From an uncultured Ignavibacteria bacterium (GTDB lineage: Bacteria; Bacteroidota; Ignavibacteria; Ch128b), in assembly GCA_937944105.1 (NCBI GenBank), contig CALDZP010000028.1:57783-121782 (forward strand): a stretch of 64,000 nucleotides of DNA, in the 5' to 3' direction. Shown piece after piece: positions 1 to 8,938 of this stretch (position 1 is the stretch's first letter; every line of letters begins with the position of its first letter). The position numbers were made by a program, and so were the translations under genes. The notes below the pieces were generated by a model that had not been told where the DNA came from, made no database searches, and saw nothing but the letters and a program-made list of their open reading frames with translations.

Positions 1-1
1 T

Positions 2-2089
2 TCAACTCAAAGATTTGGTGTTCCTATGGGCTTTGGTGGACCACATGCAGCATATTTTGCTACCAGAGAGGAATATAAGCGATTTGTACCTGGTAGGATC
101 ATTGGTTTATCTATTGATCGTCATGGTGACCCAGCATATAGAATGGCTCTTCAAACAAGGGAACAACATATAAAAAGAGAAAAAGCAACGAGCAATATTT
201 GTACAGCTCAAGTTTTACTTGCGATTATGGCTTCAATGTATACGGTTTATCATGGACCAGAAGGATTGAAAAGAATTGCTAATAGAATTCATTTATTTAC
301 AAATTTTCTAAACCAAAAACTTAAACAACTCGGATATAATCAAGTTAATAAATATTTCTTTGATACATTAAAAATTGATTTTAACTCAAGTCCCGAACTA
401 ATTGGTAGAATAAAAGCTCTTGCAGAACAAAAAAAGATTAATTTTAATTATTTCACTAAATGTTGTGTTGGAATTTCTCTTGATGAAACTGTTACTCTAA
501 AAGATTTAAATGACATCTTAGAAATTTTTCATGAAGTCAAAGAAATCAATTTTGAACCAATTGAAAAAATTGAAAATATTGAAAGTAATTTGCCAGTCCA
601 GTTTATCCGTCAAGATGAAATTTTACAACAAAAAGTTTTCAACTCTTATCACACCGAAACGGAGATGATGAGATATATTAGAATGCTTGAGTCAAGAGAT
701 TTATCCCTTAATTATGGAATGATTCCACTGGGGAGTTGTACAATGAAATTGAATGCGGCAACTGAGATGTTAGCTTTATCCATGGATGAATTTGCCAATA
801 TCCATCCTTTTGTTCCATCAGAACAAGCAGAAGGTTATTTGGAATTAATTAATGAACTAAGTAAAGACTTACTTGAAATTACTGGTTTCGATGGGATCTC
901 ATTACAACCTAATTCTGGTGCTCAAGGTGAATTTACTGGATTAATGGTAATTCGTGCATATCATCATTCAAGAGGAGAAAATCAGAGAAATGTAGTTTTA
1001 ATTCCAGCTTCAGCTCATGGAACCAATCCTGCAAGTGCTGTAATGGCTGGAAATAAAGTCGTGGTAGTGAATTGTGACGAGTCGGGCAATATTGATATAA
1101 GCGATTTGAAACAAAAAGCAGAAATGTTTAAGGATAAATTATCTGCATTGATGGTAACTTACCCTTCTACACATGGGGTATTCGAGGAAGAAATTAAGGA
1201 GATTTGTGAGATTATTCATTTTTATGGTGGACAGGTTTATATGGATGGAGCAAACCTAAATGCTCAAGTTGGTTTGACCAAACCAAAATTAATTGGTGCT
1301 GATGTTTGTCACCTAAATCTTCACAAAACTTTTGCAATTCCTCATGGAGGTGGTGGCCCTGGAATGGGACCAATTGTAGTCGCTAAGCATTTAGTTCCTT
1401 TTTTACCAAATCATAATTTTATTAAAACAGGTGGGGAAAAAGGAATAACTGCTGTTGCATCAGCACCTTTTGGAAGCGCAAGTATTTTGACTATTTCATA
1501 TGCTTATATAAAAATGATGGGTGTGGATGGATTAACACTTGCATCTCAAGTTGCAATCTTAAATGCAAATTATATCAAGGCAAAACTTGAAAAGTATTAT
1601 AAGGTTCTTTATACAGGTAAAAGAAATAGAGTAGGCCACGAATTAATTTTTGATGTTAGGGAGTTTAAATATTCTGCAAATGTTGATGTAGAGGATATTG
1701 CGAAGAGGTTAATGGATTATGGTTTTCATGCACCTACTGTATCTTTCCCTGTACCTGGCACACTGATGGTTGAACCAACAGAAAGTGAAAATAAAAAAGA
1801 ACTTGATAGATTTTGTGATGCAATGATTAAAATTAGAGAAGAAATTCATGAAATTGAAGTGGGGCTTATGGATAAAGAAGATAATCCACTTAAAAATGCA
1901 CCGCATACTTTAAAGGATTTAGTAAATGAAAATTGGACACACAAATATTCTCGCGAAAAAGCTGTCTTCCCAACAATATTTACACGAGTAAATAAATTTT
2001 GGCCGTATGTGTCTCGTGTCAATAATGCTTACGGAGATAGAAACTTAATTTGTACATGTGATCCAATTGAACTTTATATGGAAAGTTAA
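2..2089 (+). CDS. gcvP: Glycine dehydrogenase (decarboxylating), P protein, 5'-truncated by window edge
   Basis: This is the P protein of the glycine cleavage system, which decarboxylates glycine on PLP and passes the aminomethyl group to the lipoyl H protein. The reading frame is open from base 2, and a family-typical segment ([18 protein letters not shown]) crosses the first ATG at 26, so the gene starts outside the window. About 695 residues are visible against roughly 960 in the fused P protein, so some 265 N-terminal residues are missing. The PLP lysine lies in [19 protein letters not shown], with its codon at 1325-1327. Both the N-terminal-type and C-terminal-type halves are present, so it is the single-chain form. 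The next gene starts one base after the stop. Confidence 0.95.
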   Translation, partial: STQRFGVPMGFGGPHAAYFATREEYKRFVPGRIIGLSIDRHGDPAYRMALQTREQHIKREKATSNICTAQVLLAIMASMYTVYHGPEGLKRIANRIHLFTNFLNQKLKQLGYNQVNKYFFDTLKIDFNSSPELIGRIKALAEQKKINFNYFTKCCVGISLDETVTLKDLNDILEIFHEVKEINFEPIEKIENIESNLPVQFIRQDEILQQKVFNSYHTETEMMRYIRMLESRDLSLNYGMIPLGSCTMKLNAATEMLALSMDEFANIHPFVPSEQAEGYLELINELSKDLLEITGFDGISLQPNSGAQGEFTGLMVIRAYHHSRGENQRNVVLIPASAHGTNPASAVMAGNKVVVVNCDESGNIDISDLKQKAEMFKDKLSALMVTYPSTHGVFEEEIKEICEIIHFYGGQVYMDGANLNAQVGLTKPKLIGADVCHLNLHKTFAIPHGGGGPGMGPIVVAKHLVPFLPNHNFIKTGGEKGITAVASAPFGSASILTISYAYIKMMGVDGLTLASQVAILNANYIKAKLEKYYKVLYTGKRNRVGHELIFDVREFKYSANVDVEDIAKRLMDYGFHAPTVSFPVPGTLMVEPTESENKKELDRFCDAMIKIREEIHEIEVGLMDKEDNPLKNAPHTLKDLVNENWTHKYSREKAVFPTIFTRVNKFWPYVSRVNNAYGDRNLICTCDPIELYMES

Positions 2090-2090
2090 T

Positions 2091-2486
2091 ATGGATAATT
2101 TCTGTGAAATTCTTAGTAATGCTAAAAATATTGCGGTAGTCGGTATTTCAAATAAACCTGGAAGAGATTCGGGTTGGATTGCAAAATTTCTTAAAGAAAA
2201 TGGTTTTAATGTGTTTGGTGTAAATCCTGCTTTGGAAAAATTTGATGAAATTCCAATTTATAAATCCTTAAAAGAAATTCCACAACAAATTGATATTGTA
2301 GATATATTTCGAAGATCTGAGTTTGTTGTAGATATTGTAAAGGAAGCAATTGAAATAAATGCTAAAGTTATATGGATGCAATTGGGTGTAGTAAATTATG
2401 AAGCGGAAAAATTAGCAAAAAGCTCAGGCTTAAAAGTAGTTATGAATCATTGCATTGCAGTTGAATTCAGGAGATGTTTTGGTTGA
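2091..2486 (+). CDS. CoA-binding domain protein (YccU-like)
   Basis: A 131-residue single-domain Rossmann protein of the CoA_binding_2 type. IAVVGISNKPGRDSGWIAKF near the N-terminus is the nucleotide-binding loop, and the end of the protein (VVMNHCIAVEF) matches the conserved C-terminus of the family. I chose the ATG at 2091, one base after the gcvP stop; an in-frame ATG at 2058 would overlap gcvP and adds residues unlike the family. Its cellular role is not established. It probably binds CoA or acyl-CoA in the cytoplasm. It overlaps the next gene by 13 bases, so translation is likely coupled. Confidence 0.85.
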   Translation: MDNFCEILSNAKNIAVVGISNKPGRDSGWIAKFLKENGFNVFGVNPALEKFDEIPIYKSLKEIPQQIDIVDIFRRSEFVVDIVKEAIEINAKVIWMQLGVVNYEAEKLAKSSGLKVVMNHCIAVEFRRCFG

Positions 2487-3844
2487 AACTAATTGTTTTA
2501 TTTTTACTCAGCTTGTTACTTCAATTTAAGTTATTGTTCGCATATATTCATATCGATACAACATCCGAAGTATTTCATTCGAAAGAACTTAATTTTTCTT
2601 TTTTTGATAGTGATAGTATAAAAATAGATGAAATAAGAATTCTGGGAAATAAAAAAACTAAATCGGAAACAATTCTACGAGAGTTACATTTTGATCAAAA
2701 TAAAATAGTTACAAAAAATGATTTAAAATTTTTTGAGAATAGAATTTTGAGTCTTGGTATTTTTAATGATGTGAAAGTTTTTGTTTCTCGTGAGTTTGAT
2801 AAGAATATCATGATAATTTTAGTTCAAGAATCGTGGTACATTTGGCCTTTGCCATTTATTGATATAGCTGATCGAGATTGGAAAAAAATTACATATGGTT
2901 TGAATGTAGGAATTCAAAACCTAACGGGAAAAAACGAAAGTCTCAATACAGGTTTCAGTTTAGGATATGATCCTAAATTTTATTTAAGTTATTTTAACCC
3001 GAATTTCAGTTTTGAAGATAAACTTATTTTTATGTTTAAAACCTCAATTCAAAAGAGAAAAAATAAGAGCCTTAAATCGATTAGTTTGGATGACAAAAAT
3101 TACAATGAAAAATATTTTAACATTGAAATTGGAATTGGAAAAAGAATAAATCTTTTTAATTTAATTTTAACATCATTTGCTTATGAATATTTACAAGTTG
3201 AGAAATACTTGCCATTAAGAACGGTTTCTGAAAATGGTATTGATAAATTTTTCTCAATCCTAATTAATTACACTTTTGATTCAAGAGATTTTTCTGCTTA
3301 TCTAAAGTCAGGCACAAATTTAAATTTAGCTTATAAAAAGGTTGGACTTGGTGAATCAGTTGTCAATTACCATATTTTTGCAATTGAAACAAAAAAAATT
3401 GTTCAACTTGGTTATCCCATTTTATACTTTAGAAATTATTCAAGATTTCTTTCTGGTACTAAATTGCCTTTTTATGCTAATAGTTTTGTTGGTTATCGTG
3501 ATCGTTTGCGAGGGTATTTTAATGATGTATTTGAAAGTAATTCGATGACGTTTTCAAATTTTGAATTAAGATTTCCATTGATCGAAAAGTATATTTTACA
3601 ATTCGATTTACCACTAATCCCAGAAGAACTTATAACATATAATCTAAGCATTGATATTCATGCTTTTTTTGATAATGCGTTATTGTTTAATAATAATCAA
3701 AGTTTAAAGACTACAAAGGCTTTCAATGGATTTGGTTTTGGATTTTCTTTTCTTTTCTTACCTTATCGTTCCATTAATCTTGAAGTTGCATGGAATCAAC
3801 ATTATAATTCACAAATAATTTTTGATTTGAATTTTCCCTTTTAA
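2474..3844 (+). CDS. BamA/TamA-type outer-membrane protein with one POTRA-like domain
   Basis: 456 residues. A hydrophobic leader covers about residues 1-23. A single POTRA-like segment follows at roughly 50-115 (IDEIRILGNKKTKSETILRE ... LGIFNDVKV), and the rest is a long run of alternating aromatic and polar strands ending in phenylalanine (DLNFPF), as expected for an Omp85-family beta-barrel. BamA itself has five POTRA domains, so this is a short relative, perhaps TamA-like or a specialised assembly or translocation pore. It sits between a CoA-binding protein and rsmE, which gives no functional clue. Barrel class is fairly sure; substrate unknown. Confidence 0.8.
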   Translation: MFWLKLIVLFLLSLLLQFKLLFAYIHIDTTSEVFHSKELNFSFFDSDSIKIDEIRILGNKKTKSETILRELHFDQNKIVTKNDLKFFENRILSLGIFNDVKVFVSREFDKNIMIILVQESWYIWPLPFIDIADRDWKKITYGLNVGIQNLTGKNESLNTGFSLGYDPKFYLSYFNPNFSFEDKLIFMFKTSIQKRKNKSLKSISLDDKNYNEKYFNIEIGIGKRINLFNLILTSFAYEYLQVEKYLPLRTVSENGIDKFFSILINYTFDSRDFSAYLKSGTNLNLAYKKVGLGESVVNYHIFAIETKKIVQLGYPILYFRNYSRFLSGTKLPFYANSFVGYRDRLRGYFNDVFESNSMTFSNFELRFPLIEKYILQFDLPLIPEELITYNLSIDIHAFFDNALLFNNNQSLKTTKAFNGFGFGFSFLFLPYRSINLEVAWNQHYNSQIIFDLNFPF

Positions 3845-3845
3845 T

Positions 3846-4562
3846 ATGGATTTGTTTTATAATCCTCAATTAAGCAAAACCCCGAGTTTTTTAAAGTTTC
3901 AAGGTGAAGAATTTCATCACATAACAAGAGTATTAAGATATGACATTGGTCAAGAGCTTTTTATAACTAATGGTAAAGGATTAATTGCAAAGGCTAAACT
4001 TATTAAAATATCAAAGAGCGAATGTGAATGTGAAATTATCAATATTGAATCATTCATTCCTTCAGAGAAAAAAATACTTGCATTATTGCCAATTTTAAGA
4101 AATCAAGAAAGATTTGAATTCGCACTGGAAAAGTTAACAGAGTTAGGAGTGACTGAGATAGTTCCTTATTATAGTGAAAGAACAGTAAAGAAGAATTATC
4201 GTAAAGATAGAGCACAGAAAATTTTAATTTCAGCTATTAAACAATCATTCAATCCATATTTGCCAGATCTTAGTGAATTAATTTCGTTCAAAGATTTCTT
4301 TAATTCTATTCATCCAGATAATTTAATACTTTTCGGAAAACCTGACGGTAAATTACTAATTAATTTGAAAGATAGTATTAACATTAACTATTACAAAAAT
4401 TTTATCATTACAGTTGGACCAGAAGGTGATTTTACTGAGAGTGAATTGAATTTATTAAATGCTAAGGGTGGAATTGCAGTAAATCTTGGAGGAAACAGAT
4501 TGAGGAGTGAGACAGCTATTATCTGTCTGCTCTCTCAATTAAAAATGTTAATAGCTTTTTAA
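3846..4562 (+). CDS. rsmE: 16S rRNA (uracil-1498-N3)-methyltransferase
   Basis: 238 residues, the normal length for RsmE, which methylates U1498 of 16S rRNA using SAM. The N-terminal part contains FHHITRVLRYDIGQ, the typical PUA-like start. The C-terminal SPOUT knot motifs are clear: ITVGPEGDFTESEL and LGGNRLRSETA. It begins one base after the stop of the barrel protein and closes this plus-strand operon. It converges with punA across a 6-base gap in which I see no hairpin terminator. Confidence 0.95.
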   Translation: MDLFYNPQLSKTPSFLKFQGEEFHHITRVLRYDIGQELFITNGKGLIAKAKLIKISKSECECEIINIESFIPSEKKILALLPILRNQERFEFALEKLTELGVTEIVPYYSERTVKKNYRKDRAQKILISAIKQSFNPYLPDLSELISFKDFFNSIHPDNLILFGKPDGKLLINLKDSININYYKNFIITVGPEGDFTESELNLLNAKGGIAVNLGGNRLRSETAIICLLSQLKMLIAF

Positions 4563-4568
4563 AAGGAA

Positions 4569-5387
4569 TTAAATCTTCCAGCTACGGGGAAGTTCTTTTA
4601 TTATAGTTTTTAGAAGTTTGGAAAATTTATCTTTTACAATATTTGCTGTATCAGTGACTTCATCATGGCTCAATTTATTTTCGGTTATTCCTGCTGCATA
4701 ATTGGTTATACAGGATATGGCAATTACCGGTAGATCGTTATTTGATGCATATAATACTTCTGGTATAGTAGACATTCCCACTGCGTCACAACCAGCTTTC
4801 TTCAAAAAACGAATTTCTGCGGGTGTTTCATAACTCGGACCAGAAGAGTAAACATAAACTCCTCTTTTCAATTCGATTTCATTTTGTATACTTAGTTCAA
4901 AAATAAAGTCATTTAATTCTTTTTTTATTGCAAATTTATTTTTTGGATATTGAGCCAGTGATCTGAATTTAGATTTATAATGAATGAAAAATAAATCATC
5001 AATCAACATTAAATCAGCGGGCTTTAAATGTTCAGAAATCCCACCTGCCGCATTTGTAACGATTAAATATTTGGAATTAAATAATTTTGAAATAACCGAA
5101 GGAATTACAACTTGATCTATGGAATATCCTTCATATAAATGAATTCTACCTTTGAAAACTAAATGATATGAATTACTATACTCACATAAAAAAACTTTAC
5201 CAGAATGTCCAGGAATTGTAGATATGGGGTAGCCTTCAATTTCACTTGTATTTATTGAAGTAACTAAATTTAGTTCATCCGCAAAATCACCAAGCCCTGA
5301 ACCTAAAATTATAGAACTTTTAATTTTAACATCACCAAATTTTTTTTTGATTGGTTCAAAAATTTTTTGAAAGTTAATTGAAGCCAT
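4569..5387 (-). CDS. punA: Purine-nucleoside phosphorylase
   Basis: 272 residues, PNP family (trimeric PNP-like). It cleaves purine ribonucleosides with phosphate to free base and ribose 1-phosphate. Seen motifs are ILGSGLGDFA at the N-terminus, IPGHSGKVF, VTNAAGGIS and SSGPSYETPAEIR (phosphate and base contacts). The ATG at 5387 overlaps the nupC stop by one base (TGATG); a GTG at 5390 is the alternative. It is last in the cdd-tdk-nupC-punA operon, so it probably acts on purine nucleosides brought in by NupC. Confidence 0.95.
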   Translation of the reverse strand: MASINFQKIFEPIKKKFGDVKIKSSIILGSGLGDFADELNLVTSINTSEIEGYPISTIPGHSGKVFLCEYSNSYHLVFKGRIHLYEGYSIDQVVIPSVISKLFNSKYLIVTNAAGGISEHLKPADLMLIDDLFFIHYKSKFRSLAQYPKNKFAIKKELNDFIFELSIQNEIELKRGVYVYSSGPSYETPAEIRFLKKAGCDAVGMSTIPEVLYASNNDLPVIAISCITNYAAGITENKLSHDEVTDTANIVKDKFSKLLKTIIKELPRSWKI

Positions 5388-6739
5388 CACAAAATGAATC
5401 CCGCAATTGTTGCAGTTAATAAGTTCGCCAGAGTTCCACCGGCTACAGCTCTTAATCCAAGTGATGCTAAATCTTTCCTTCTTTCAGGAGCGAGAGGAGA
5501 TATTCCACCAATTTGAATAGCAATTGATGAAAAGTTTGCAAATCCACAAAGAGCAAAAGTCGCCATAGTTATTGACTTTTCTGAAATAAATTTTCCTTGT
5601 TGTATCAAGGAAGACATATCCAGATAAGCGACAAATTCATTCAATACGATTTTAGTCCCTATAAGACTACCAAAATTTATTGCATCATGCCATGGTATAC
5701 CAATAGCCAGAGCCAGAAATTGGAGAATTAAGCCAAAAACTAATTGTAAGTTTAAAGGTTGCTTGAAGTGCTCAATTGTTATAGCATTTAATCCAGTAAA
5801 ACCGCCAACCCATTCCAATAAATAATTTATCAGAGCAATTAGAGCAATGAAAGCAATTAACATAGCTCCTACATTTAAGGCAAGTTTTAAACCATCAGAA
5901 GCTCCTCCGGCAGCTGCTTCGATGGCATTGGAAGCATTTTTTTCAATTTTAACCTTTACAGTTCCTTTTGTAACGGGTTCACCTGTTTCAGGAAAAATTA
6001 TTTTTGAAATCGCAAGGGAAGCGGGAGCAGCCATGACACTTGCTCCAAGTAGATGAGTTGCAAATTTTAGTTGAGCAGCATCTATAGGTAAATTATGTGC
6101 CACAGCATAAGCTGAACCCAACATTTGGATATATGCAGCCATAACACCACCAGCAATAGTTGCCATGCCACCAACCATTATTGTTAACAACTCGGAGTTA
6201 GTTAAATCTTTTATAAAGGGTCTAATCATCAGGGGAGCTTCGGTTTGACCAACAAAAATATTAGCACTATTAGAAAGTGACTCAGCTCCACTAGTACCCA
6301 TTAATTTTGCCATTATCCATGCGAATGCTTGTACAATTCTTTGCATAACACCTAAGTAGTATAATAAAGACATTAAGCTTGAAAAAAATATTATTGTAGG
6401 TAAAACTTGAAAAGCAAAAAATACACCCAAACTATCTGAATTGCCGGGACCTAAAGCAAGTTTGCCAAAAACAAATTTTGCCCCTTCGGTGGTAAATTGT
6501 AAAATTAGAACAAAGAAATTTGCAAGCCAATTGAAAAATAGTTTTGGCCAAAGAAGAGGACTAAATAATTTTCCTAAATCATCACCACGTAAGATAAAAA
6601 TGGCAAAGGTAAATTGAATACCTAAGCCAGATAAAACAAGTCTCCAGTTGATTCTTTTTTTGTTATTTGACATAAGAAATGCAATTAAAACAATTACAAG
6701 CATTCCGAAGATTCCATTTAAGACATTTAATAAATTCAT
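5387..6739 (-). CDS. nupC: Concentrative nucleoside transporter (NupC/CNT family)
   Basis: 450 residues with many hydrophobic segments; inner-membrane cation-coupled nucleoside uptake. The CNT signature SANIFVGQTEAPLMIRPFI is complete, and GFANFSSIAIQIGGISPLAP near the C-terminus is the second conserved region. The start at 6739 begins two bases beyond the tdk stop and has GGAG about 7 bases upstream. The frame stays open to 6805, but that extension lies inside tdk and is not membrane-like. Its place between thymidine kinase and PNP fits nucleoside import for salvage. Confidence 0.93.
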   Translation of the reverse strand: MNLLNVLNGIFGMLVIVLIAFLMSNNKKRINWRLVLSGLGIQFTFAIFILRGDDLGKLFSPLLWPKLFFNWLANFFVLILQFTTEGAKFVFGKLALGPGNSDSLGVFFAFQVLPTIIFFSSLMSLLYYLGVMQRIVQAFAWIMAKLMGTSGAESLSNSANIFVGQTEAPLMIRPFIKDLTNSELLTIMVGGMATIAGGVMAAYIQMLGSAYAVAHNLPIDAAQLKFATHLLGASVMAAPASLAISKIIFPETGEPVTKGTVKVKIEKNASNAIEAAAGGASDGLKLALNVGAMLIAFIALIALINYLLEWVGGFTGLNAITIEHFKQPLNLQLVFGLILQFLALAIGIPWHDAINFGSLIGTKIVLNEFVAYLDMSSLIQQGKFISEKSITMATFALCGFANFSSIAIQIGGISPLAPERRKDLASLGLRAVAGGTLANLLTATIAGFIL

Positions 6740-6740
6740 T

Positions 6741-7316
6741 CTACTCTCCATAAATTGTGTGACATTTTCTGCAACGTGCTTCGTAGATATCTGAAGCACC
6801 AACAATTACTCTATCTTTTGCGGGCGTTTTTCTTTGCGTTCTATCGGCTGGGTTACCGCATACAACGCATATGGCTAAGGTTTTTGTTATATATTCTGCT
6901 ATGGCAAGTAATTGAGGCATTGGTTCAAATGGTTGCCCACGATAATCTTGATCCAGTCCAGCGACAATTACTCTTTTCCCTTCATCAGCAAGTTTATTTA
7001 CAACTTCGACAATATTCATCTTGAAAAATTGTGCTTCATCAATTCCAACAACTTGAGCATCTTTTGCAAGCTCAAGAATTTCTGATGCATCTTCAATAAC
7101 CTCAGAAGGCATCGAAAGTTCACTGTGTGATACAATCTCCCTCTCAGCGTATCTATTATCTATTTTGGGTTTGAAAACGATTACTTTTTGTTTTGCAATT
7201 TGTGCTCGACGAAGACGTCGGATTAGTTCTTCTGTCTTTCCACTAAACATGCAACCTGCAATAACCTCAATCCATCCAATTTTATTTGGAGTATGATGTG
7301 GCATGAATTCATTCAT
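6741..7316 (-). CDS. tdk: Thymidine kinase, type II
   Basis: 191 residues. It phosphorylates thymidine to dTMP with ATP. The P-loop [11 protein letters not shown] lies at about residues 21-31 and the Walker B/DEAQFF at about 96-101. Four cysteines in two pairs ([13 protein letters not shown] and CRKCH) form the structural zinc site typical of type II bacterial enzymes. The start at 7316 overlaps the cdd stop by 8 bases; an in-frame ATG four codons later would avoid the overlap. Second gene of the nucleoside salvage operon. Confidence 0.96.
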   Translation of the reverse strand: MNEFMPHHTPNKIGWIEVIAGCMFSGKTEELIRRLRRAQIAKQKVIVFKPKIDNRYAEREIVSHSELSMPSEVIEDASEILELAKDAQVVGIDEAQFFKMNIVEVVNKLADEGKRVIVAGLDQDYRGQPFEPMPQLLAIAEYITKTLAICVVCGNPADRTQRKTPAKDRVIVGASDIYEARCRKCHTIYGE

Positions 7317-7716
7317 TTACATTTCCTTTCAAATTTTCATCTCCAAATGGATATGGTAAGAATTCTGAAGCTTTGAATACTTTTGTATTTTTATTTCCAT
7401 CAATTAAGATTATATCTATATCACCGCACAATTCCCAGATAATCTGTCGACATGCACCACAGGGTGGACAAAAATTTTTATCATCAGAAGCTATAGCAAT
7501 TGATTTGAACTTTCTATAACCTTCACTGTATGCTTTAAAAATTGCCACTCTTTCAGCACAAATAGTTAATCCATATGAAGCATTTTCAACATTACATCCA
7601 GTTATTATTTTATCTTCAATTGTTTGAAGTGCAGCTCCAACTCTAAATTTAGAGTAGGGGGAAAATGAGAATTGTTTTGCCTCGATTGCTTTTTCAACTA
7701 ATTCATTTTTATCCAT
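7309..7716 (-). CDS. cdd: Cytidine deaminase
   Basis: 135 residues, the homotetrameric short form. It deaminates cytidine and deoxycytidine to uridine and deoxyuridine. The zinc-site motifs [19 protein letters not shown] and [11 protein letters not shown] are intact, including the catalytic Glu of CAE and the two PCxxC cysteines. It is the first gene of the cdd-tdk-nupC-punA operon. The 129-base gap to the divergent lipoprotein gene must carry both promoters, but I could not find a convincing -33/-7 pair there. Confidence 0.96.
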   Translation of the reverse strand: MDKNELVEKAIEAKQFSFSPYSKFRVGAALQTIEDKIITGCNVENASYGLTICAERVAIFKAYSEGYRKFKSIAIASDDKNFCPPCGACRQIIWELCGDIDIILIDGNKNTKVFKASEFLPYPFGDENLKGNVNE

Positions 7717-7845
7717 AAATCAAAAAAATTTTTGTGAATATATTTATAACATTCAGATTAGGCAACTTATAATTTAAGAGTAAATTAAAAGAAAAATGAT
7801 TTTTTTATTAATTTTAATTAAAATAAGTGAGAAATATATGGTGGG

Positions 7846-8232
7846 GTGAAAATAAATTTTATTATTTCCATTCTTGTAGCTGTTATATGTTTTGGCTGCA
7901 GAGAGAAAAAGGATTTTTTAGCTTATGAACATTTTGAGTTTATTACAAAACAGGAATTTATTGTTGTTTCTCCGAAGTCAGGTGATTTATGGTTGACAGG
8001 TGAAAGTTATGAGATAAAATGGATTCCTTCTTCTCGAGCTAATTTTGTTTCCATTGAATTATACAGAAAAAACACATTAAAAAAAGTTGTTATTCAAAAA
8101 ACCGAAAACGATGGAATTTATAAATATACTATTCCTTATGATCTTCAAGCTTCAAATTTGTATAAAATTAAAATCATAAATTTCGGAGATCCTGAAGAAT
8201 TCACTTTTAGTGATTATTTTTCCATTAGATAA
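7846..8232 (+). CDS. Small lipoprotein with a Kre9/KNH-like Ig domain
   Basis: 128 residues from a GTG start; an ATG just upstream at 7838 runs into a stop after two codons. Residues 1-18 form a lipoprotein signal with lipobox-like CFGC, so it is probably an anchored envelope lipoprotein. The rest is one beta-sandwich: PKSGDLWLTGESYEIKW and DGIYKYTIP ... LYKIKI match the Ser-Thr-rich/Kre9-KNH-like Ig-like domain (PF10342 type), common in secreted Bacteroidota proteins. The stop is one base before the exported methyltransferase start, so the two are surely co-transcribed. Function unknown. Confidence 0.8.
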   Translation: MKINFIISILVAVICFGCREKKDFLAYEHFEFITKQEFIVVSPKSGDLWLTGESYEIKWIPSSRANFVSIELYRKNTLKKVVIQKTENDGIYKYTIPYDLQASNLYKIKIINFGDPEEFTFSDYFSIR

Positions 8233-8233
8233 T

Positions 8234-8938
8234 ATGAAAACAACAATATTTACTCTAATAATTTTTACATTTACTTGTTTCCTTTCTCACTCACAGTTTG
8301 ATAATGAAGAATTTAGAAAGCAACGAGAAAGGATGTTGAATCTGCAAATAAAAGCAAGAGGAATTAAGGACGAATCTGTAATTAATTCTATGCGAAAAGT
8401 TCCGAGACATTTGTTTGTTCCAAGAAATCGAATTTCGGAGGCTTATGATGATGGTCCTATACCAATAGGTTATGGTCAAACTATTTCCCAACCTTATATC
8501 GTTGCATATATGACAGAAGTTATAAATCCTACAAAGTGTAAAAAGGTTTTAGAAATTGGTACAGGCTCGGGTTATCACGCTGCAGTTATTGCACAAATTG
8601 TTGATTCGGTTTACACAGTTGAAATAATTACTGAATTATACAAAGAGGCAAAAGATAGGTTAGAGAAATTGGGATATAAAAATATTAAAATCAAAAATGC
8701 TGATGGTTATTATGGCTGGAAAGAGCACGCCCCTTACGATGCAATTGTTGTTACTGCAGCTGCTGAATTTGTTCCACCTCCATTAATCGAACAACTAAAA
8801 GAAGGTGGAAAAATGATAATACCAGTAGGCTCACCTTTCTTCACACAAACTCTAGTTTTAATTGAGAAAAAAGATGGCAAGATTTATTCTAAGAATTTAA
8901 TCCCTGTAAGATTTGTCCCTTTTGTTCGTGGAAAATGA
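8234..8938 (+). CDS. pcm: Protein-L-isoaspartate O-methyltransferase with an export signal
   Basis: 234 residues. The catalytic core is standard PIMT: RHLFVPRNRISEAYDD, GYGQTISQPYIVAYMTE, then the SAM-binding VLEIGTGSGYHAAVIAQIV and IPVGSPFFTQTLVLI. PIMT methylates L-isoaspartyl residues in damaged proteins. The start at 8234, just after the lipoprotein stop, adds MKTTIFTLIIFTFTCFLSHS, a clear signal peptide absent from the cytosolic enzyme; a start at 8210 is possible but lies inside the upstream gene. The predicted location is therefore the periplasm or envelope, where a SAM supply is unexplained. Its stop overlaps the next ATG by four bases. Confidence 0.92.
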   Translation: MKTTIFTLIIFTFTCFLSHSQFDNEEFRKQRERMLNLQIKARGIKDESVINSMRKVPRHLFVPRNRISEAYDDGPIPIGYGQTISQPYIVAYMTEVINPTKCKKVLEIGTGSGYHAAVIAQIVDSVYTVEIITELYKEAKDRLEKLGYKNIKIKNADGYYGWKEHAPYDAIVVTAAAEFVPPPLIEQLKEGGKMIIPVGSPFFTQTLVLIEKKDGKIYSKNLIPVRFVPFVRGK